NCBI GenBank assembly: GCA_026399835.1
Contig: JAPLQE010000065.1
Span: forward strand, 1 to 64,000
Source of the DNA: Burkholderiales bacterium
GTDB lineage: Bacteria; Pseudomonadota; Gammaproteobacteria; Burkholderiales; Burkholderiaceae_E
DNA: 64,000 nt
Direction: 5' to 3'
Below the pieces are notes generated by a model. The model saw only the letters and a program-made list of their open reading frames with translations, had not been told where the DNA came from and did no database searches. Every line of letters begins with the position of its first letter. The stretch's first letter is position 1. Position numbers and translations under genes: made by a program. Positions 60,427 through 64,000 of the stretch are shown here, piece after piece.

Positions 60427-60504
60427 CGGTCGGATCTGCCCGGGCAGGGACGGCTGGACGGGCCAGTCTACACGGCCCGGCGCACCGCCCGCCGGCCCGC
60501 CCCT

Positions 60505-63021
60505 TCAGGGGCGCAGCGGCCTGACCGGGCCGGTCGGGCCGGGGGCCGCGGCACGCAGCCGCAGCGCGAAGGCCTCGGCGTCGATCGGCACGCCCAGCAG
60601 GTAGCCCTGACCGTCCTCGCAGCCGATGCGTCGCAGCGCGGCGAGCTGGGCGTCGGTCTCGATTCCCTCTGCGGTCACGGCGAGCCCGAGCGTGCGGCTC
60701 ATCGCGACGATCGTCTCGACGATCGCGAGCGCGCTGCTGTCGCCGGGCAGGTCGTGCACGAAGCTCCGGTCGATCTTGAGCCGGTCGAGCGGCAGGTGCT
60801 TGAGCGCCGACAGCGACGAGTAACCGGTGCCGAAGTCGTCGATGGCGATGCGAACGCCGAGCCCTCGGATGGTGTCCAGCTGACGCAGCGAGCCGGCGCC
60901 CGAGCGCAGCGCGGTCTCGGTGACTTCGACCTCGAGCCGGTCGGGCGACAGCTTCGAGGCGTCCAGCATGCGCTGCAGGCGTCCGGCGAAGTCGCCGCGC
61001 TCGAGCTGGCGGGGCGAGACGTTCATGCACAGCCGCGGCGGCATCAGTCCCGCCTCGATCCAGGCCGAGGCATGCTCGCAGATGCGCTCCAGCACGAAGA
61101 GCCCGATCGTCTCGATCAGCCCGCTGTCCTCGGCGATCGGCACGAACTGCTGCGGCGCGACCGGCACGCCGTCCTCGCGCCGCCAGCGCAGCAGCGCCTC
61201 GGCGGCGACCAGGTGCCCGTCGGCCAGCGCCAGGATCGGCTGGAAGTGCAGCGTCAGCTCGCCGCGCTCGAGCGAGCGGCGCAGCCCCTGCTCGACATCG
61301 AGGCGGCGGCGTGCGCGCCGGGCCAGCGCGTGCGTGTAGAAGGACACGTGATTGCGGCCGTTGGCCTTCGCGGCGTACATCGCGGAGTCGGCGGCCATCA
61401 TCAGCGCGCCGCGGTCGCCGCCGTCCTGCGGGAACACCGCGACGCCGATGCTCGCGGAGCCCTTGACCGTGCGCCCCCCGATGTCGACCGGCTCGGACAG
61501 CAGCGCGAGCAGCTTCTCGGCCAGCCGGCTCGCATCCTCGGGCTGGGAGAGGTCGGTCATCACGACGACGAACTCGTCCCCGCCCAGCCGGGCCGCGGTG
61601 TCGGTGTCGCGGATCGAGGCTCGCAGCCGTCGGCCGACCTCCTGCAGCAGACGGTCGCCGGCGGCGTGGCCGAGCGAGTCGTTGATCGTCTTGAAGCCGT
61701 CGAGGTCGATGAACATCAGCGCCACGCCATGGCCGAGGCGACGCGCGCGCTGCAGCTCGTGGTCGAGCCGCTCGTCGAGCAGCGCGCGGTTCGGCAGGCC
61801 GGTCAGCACATCGTGGTGCGCGAGGTAGCTCAGCTGCTCCTGGGCGCTGCGCATCGAGGTCAGGTCCGAGCAGGTGAGCACGTACCGCACCTCGTCGTCC
61901 TCGCCCTCGGGCACGCGGCTCGCGGTCTGCAGCGCCACCAGCAGCCGGCCGTCGCGTCTGCGCAGGCCGACCTCGCCGCGCCAGTGGCCGTCGGGCGAGT
62001 GCAGCAGTGCCTCCCAGAAGTCGGCCGGGTGCGGGGGCTCGTGCAGCAGCGCGTCGGCATCGCGGCCGAGGACTTCGGCCTCGCTCCAGCCGGTGAGCGC
62101 GACGAATGCCGGATTCACCGACACGATCCGGCGCCGGGCGTCGGTCATCACGATCGCATCGGCGATCCGCTGCAGGACGATGCCGGCCTGCCGCAGGCGC
62201 TCCTCGGCCTGGCGCCGCTCGGTCACGTCGCGCAGCAGGCCCACCACCCGGGTCGGTGAGGCGGCACCCGTGCCGTCCCGCGGCCCGCCGAGGCGCGTGG
62301 CGGCGAGCGGCTTGGCGTGCAGCTCCACCCAGCGTCCGCCGGCGTCGGCCGTGCCCGCCGACGGCTCCGAGGCCGGCGGCCCGGCGACCGGCCAGATGCC
62401 GTCGATCGGCTGGCCGCGGGCGAGGGTCGCCCGGATCGATTCGAGGTCGGCCCCGGTGAAGCCCGCGAGCAGGCTCGACAGGTCGCCGGGCACCGCGCCC
62501 GGCTGGGCGAAGGTGCCTCGGTCGGTGCGCGGGTCCCAGTCCCAGACGACCAGCCCGGCCGCGTCCATCGCGAGCCGCAGCCGCTCCTCGCTGCGCTCGA
62601 CGGCGGCGTCCGCATCGTGTCGCGCGAGCGCCACCTGGATCGTCGCATGCAGCTCGCGGCTCTCGTACGGCTTGATCAGGTAGCCGTAGGGGCGGCTCGA
62701 CTGCGCGCGGGCGAGCGTCTCGTCCTCGGCGTAGGCCGTCATGAAGACGACCGGCGTGCGCGAGGTCTCCCGGATCCGGCAGGCGACCTCGATGCCGTCG
62801 ATCGCGCCCTCGATGTTGATGTCCATCAGCACCAGGTCGGGCCGCAGCGTGTCGACCGCCCGCAGCGCGTCCTCGCCGCGCGCGACCGTGCGCAGCACCC
62901 GATAGCCCATCTCGACCAGCCGATGCGACAGGTCGAGCGCCACGATCCGCTCGTCCTCCACCACCACGATCGATGCCGCCCGCAGGCGCGGGCGCAGCGC
63001 GGTGTCGACGACGGCGCTCAT
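60505..63021 (-). CDS. REC-PAS-GGDEF-EAL signalling protein
   Basis: An 838-residue cytoplasmic protein. The receiver (about 16-135) has VVVEDE, the phosphorylated Asp in DLVLMDINIEG, FMTAYA and YLIKPYESREL, the type paired with HisKA_2 kinases. One or two PAS domains follow (about 140-390). The GGDEF domain has LARLGGDEFVVVM with an intact motif, and the EAL domain has VAAEALLRWR, DDFGTGYSSL and VTAEGIET. Both c-di-GMP synthesis and breakdown motifs look complete. It overlaps the kinase gene by 4 nt and is therefore its likely partner. Confidence 0.92.
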   Translation of the reverse strand: MSAVVDTALRPRLRAASIVVVEDERIVALDLSHRLVEMGYRVLRTVARGEDALRAVDTLRPDLVLMDINIEGAIDGIEVACRIRETSRTPVVFMTAYAEDETLARAQSSRPYGYLIKPYESRELHATIQVALARHDADAAVERSEERLRLAMDAAGLVVWDWDPRTDRGTFAQPGAVPGDLSSLLAGFTGADLESIRATLARGQPIDGIWPVAGPPASEPSAGTADAGGRWVELHAKPLAATRLGGPRDGTGAASPTRVVGLLRDVTERRQAEERLRQAGIVLQRIADAIVMTDARRRIVSVNPAFVALTGWSEAEVLGRDADALLHEPPHPADFWEALLHSPDGHWRGEVGLRRRDGRLLVALQTASRVPEGEDDEVRYVLTCSDLTSMRSAQEQLSYLAHHDVLTGLPNRALLDERLDHELQRARRLGHGVALMFIDLDGFKTINDSLGHAAGDRLLQEVGRRLRASIRDTDTAARLGGDEFVVVMTDLSQPEDASRLAEKLLALLSEPVDIGGRTVKGSASIGVAVFPQDGGDRGALMMAADSAMYAAKANGRNHVSFYTHALARRARRRLDVEQGLRRSLERGELTLHFQPILALADGHLVAAEALLRWRREDGVPVAPQQFVPIAEDSGLIETIGLFVLERICEHASAWIEAGLMPPRLCMNVSPRQLERGDFAGRLQRMLDASKLSPDRLEVEVTETALRSGAGSLRQLDTIRGLGVRIAIDDFGTGYSSLSALKHLPLDRLKIDRSFVHDLPGDSSALAIVETIVAMSRTLGLAVTAEGIETDAQLAALRRIGCEDGQGYLLGVPIDAEAFALRLRAAAPGPTGPVRPLRP

Positions 63022-64000
63022 CGCCGGGCCTCCGCCGCGAGCGGGAACCGGACCTCGAAACGGGTACCCGGCGGGCCGCCGCGCGACAGCGTGCCGCCGA
63101 GCTGGTCGACCAGGAGCGGGACGAGCTGCAGGCCGAGCGAGGTCGGCGCCTCGGTGTCGAGTCCGGGCGGCAGCCCGACGCCGTCGTCCTCCACCCGGAT
63201 CGACGCGGTGTCGCCGTCGATCGCGATGCCGATGATGACGGTGCCGGCGCGCTCGTCCGGGAAGGCATGGTCGTAGGCGTTGGTGACCAGCTCGTTGACC
63301 AGCAGGCCACAGGGGATCGCGCGCGGCAGCTCGAGATGAAGCGGCACCTCCGCGCCCTCGACGCGCAGCTGCACCGCGGGCGCGCTCGAGCGCTGTCCGT
63401 CGGCGAGCAGCCGGCCGAGTCGCGTGAGGTACTCGCCGACGTGCAGCTGCGCGACGTCGGCATGCTCGTGCAGCAGCTGGTGGGTCAGTGCCATCGCATG
63501 GACGCGGTTGCGGCAGGCCGCGAGCGCGGCGCGCGCCTCGGGCGGCGCACCGCGAGCCTGCAGCGACAGCAGGCTGGTGATCACCTGGAGGTTGTTCTTC
63601 ACGCGATGGTGGACTTCGTCGAGCAGCACGGTCTTCTCGCGCAGCATCGCCTCGAGCTGGCGCTGCTCGGCCTGGCGCGCGCCGCGGTCGACGATCGTCG
63701 CCAGCACCGAGATCACGCCGTCGTGCCGGATCGGCGACAGGCCGATCTCCAGCGGGATCGCGGTGCCGTCCCGGTGCCGGCCGCGCAGGTCGCGTCCCGG
63801 GGCCATCGCGCGGCGCACCGGGGCGTCCAGGTAGCCGCTGCGCAGCGCCGCGTGGCCGGCGCGTGCCGCGTCGGGCAGCAGCGTGTCGATGTTCGTGCCG
63901 ATCAGCTCGCCAGGGCCCCAGCCGAACAGCCGCTCGGCCTGCGGGTTGGCGAGCACGATCCGGCCGTCCGGGTCGGACACCAGCAGTCCGACCGGGGAGG
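63018..64000 (-). CDS. PAS-HisKA_2 sensor histidine kinase, 5' end outside the window
   Basis: At least 327 residues, still open at the window edge. The visible part is a PAS domain (LLVSDPDGRIVLANPQAERL, then a second strand set RHRDGTAIPLEIGLSPI) followed by a HisKA_2 (HWE-like) domain with the phosphorylated His in LLDEVHHRVKNNLQVITSLL. The ATPase domain follows, with LLVNELVTNAYDHAFP, VEDDGVGLPPG and LGLQLVPLLVDQLGG. No membrane segment is seen in this part. An internal GTG at 63980 could mislead as a start, but the PAS fold continues upstream. Confidence 0.9.
   Translation of the reverse strand, partial: SPVGLLVSDPDGRIVLANPQAERLFGWGPGELIGTNIDTLLPDAARAGHAALRSGYLDAPVRRAMAPGRDLRGRHRDGTAIPLEIGLSPIRHDGVISVLATIVDRGARQAEQRQLEAMLREKTVLLDEVHHRVKNNLQVITSLLSLQARGAPPEARAALAACRNRVHAMALTHQLLHEHADVAQLHVGEYLTRLGRLLADGQRSSAPAVQLRVEGAEVPLHLELPRAIPCGLLVNELVTNAYDHAFPDERAGTVIIGIAIDGDTASIRVEDDGVGLPPGLDTEAPTSLGLQLVPLLVDQLGGTLSRGGPPGTRFEVRFPLAAEARR

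Noticed and set aside
58394-63463. A single 1689-codon minus-strand frame joining a signalling region to the M16 protease
   Set aside because: Only the last 420 codons match a family; the rest overlaps the REC-GGDEF-EAL gene in another frame and is low-complexity Arg/Ala.

Overview
The window comes from a GC-rich (roughly 70% G+C by eye) betaproteobacterium, most likely of the order Burkholderiales. The main evidence is the tmRNA tag ANDERFALAA, the gene runs gyrA-serC-pheA-hisC-tyrA, ompA-type gene/ubiG/gph and pepA-holC-(small ORF)-valS, and the abundance of TRAP and tripartite tricarboxylate (TTT) transporters and CaiB-type CoA transferases. No phage, IS element, rRNA or CRISPR array is visible.

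Layout. Positions 1-148 hold short open frames that I cannot assign. 149-897 is a HigBA toxin-antitoxin pair with its own promoter and operator palindrome. 924-1330 is the ssrA (tmRNA) gene on the minus strand with promoter and terminator; its 3' end looks defective. 1424-3391 carries a TauD-type dioxygenase and an enoyl-CoA hydratase. 3457-11720 is a minus-strand block: double-TM2 protein, giant AsmA-like DUF748 protein, gph, ubiG, an OmpA-domain lipoprotein and an amidohydrolase. 11854-18833 is the plus-strand gyrA-serC-pheA-hisC-tyrA run, linking DNA gyrase to serine, phenylalanine, histidine and tyrosine synthesis. 18865-24894 is a minus-strand accessory metabolic block (DUF1499 lipoprotein, HIBADH-type dehydrogenase, alpha/beta hydrolase, short TraB-like protein, gamma-glutamyltransferase, haloacid dehalogenase, LysE exporter). 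24956-26286 holds an OtnC-type aldolase and Dps. 26353-32498 is a minus-strand unit: CaiB transferase, sensor kinase, LuxR-type response regulator, TctB and TctA. 32740-37895 is alaS, an MFS transporter, an MscS channel and TusA. 37927-43434 is valS, a small unknown protein, holC and pepA. 43510-46209 is lptF, lptG and a CbiX/SirB-like protein, followed by a possible small RNA. 46532-58316 is catabolic: two complete DctPQM TRAP transporters separated by tRNA-Ala(CGC) and an enoyl-CoA hydratase, then an SDR, a GMC flavoprotein, a CitE-like lyase and a CaiB transferase. 58394-64000 holds an M16 protease, an RraA-like protein, a REC-PAS-GGDEF-EAL signalling protein and a HisKA_2 sensor kinase cut by the window edge.

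How it fits together. Housekeeping operons alternate with modules for importing small carboxylic acids (TctAB and two TRAP systems) and converting them as CoA thioesters (two hydratases, two CaiB transferases, one CitE-like lyase) or by oxidation (SDR, GMC). Translational coupling by 4-nt overlaps is frequent (gyrA-serC, hisC-tyrA, lptG-cbiX-like, kinase-regulator pairs). Most of the window is ordinary chromosome. The least ordinary places are the ssrA/higBA junction, the glutamine at GyrA position 83, the truncated TraB-like gene, the alaS/MFS overlap and the structured spacer at 46235-46334.
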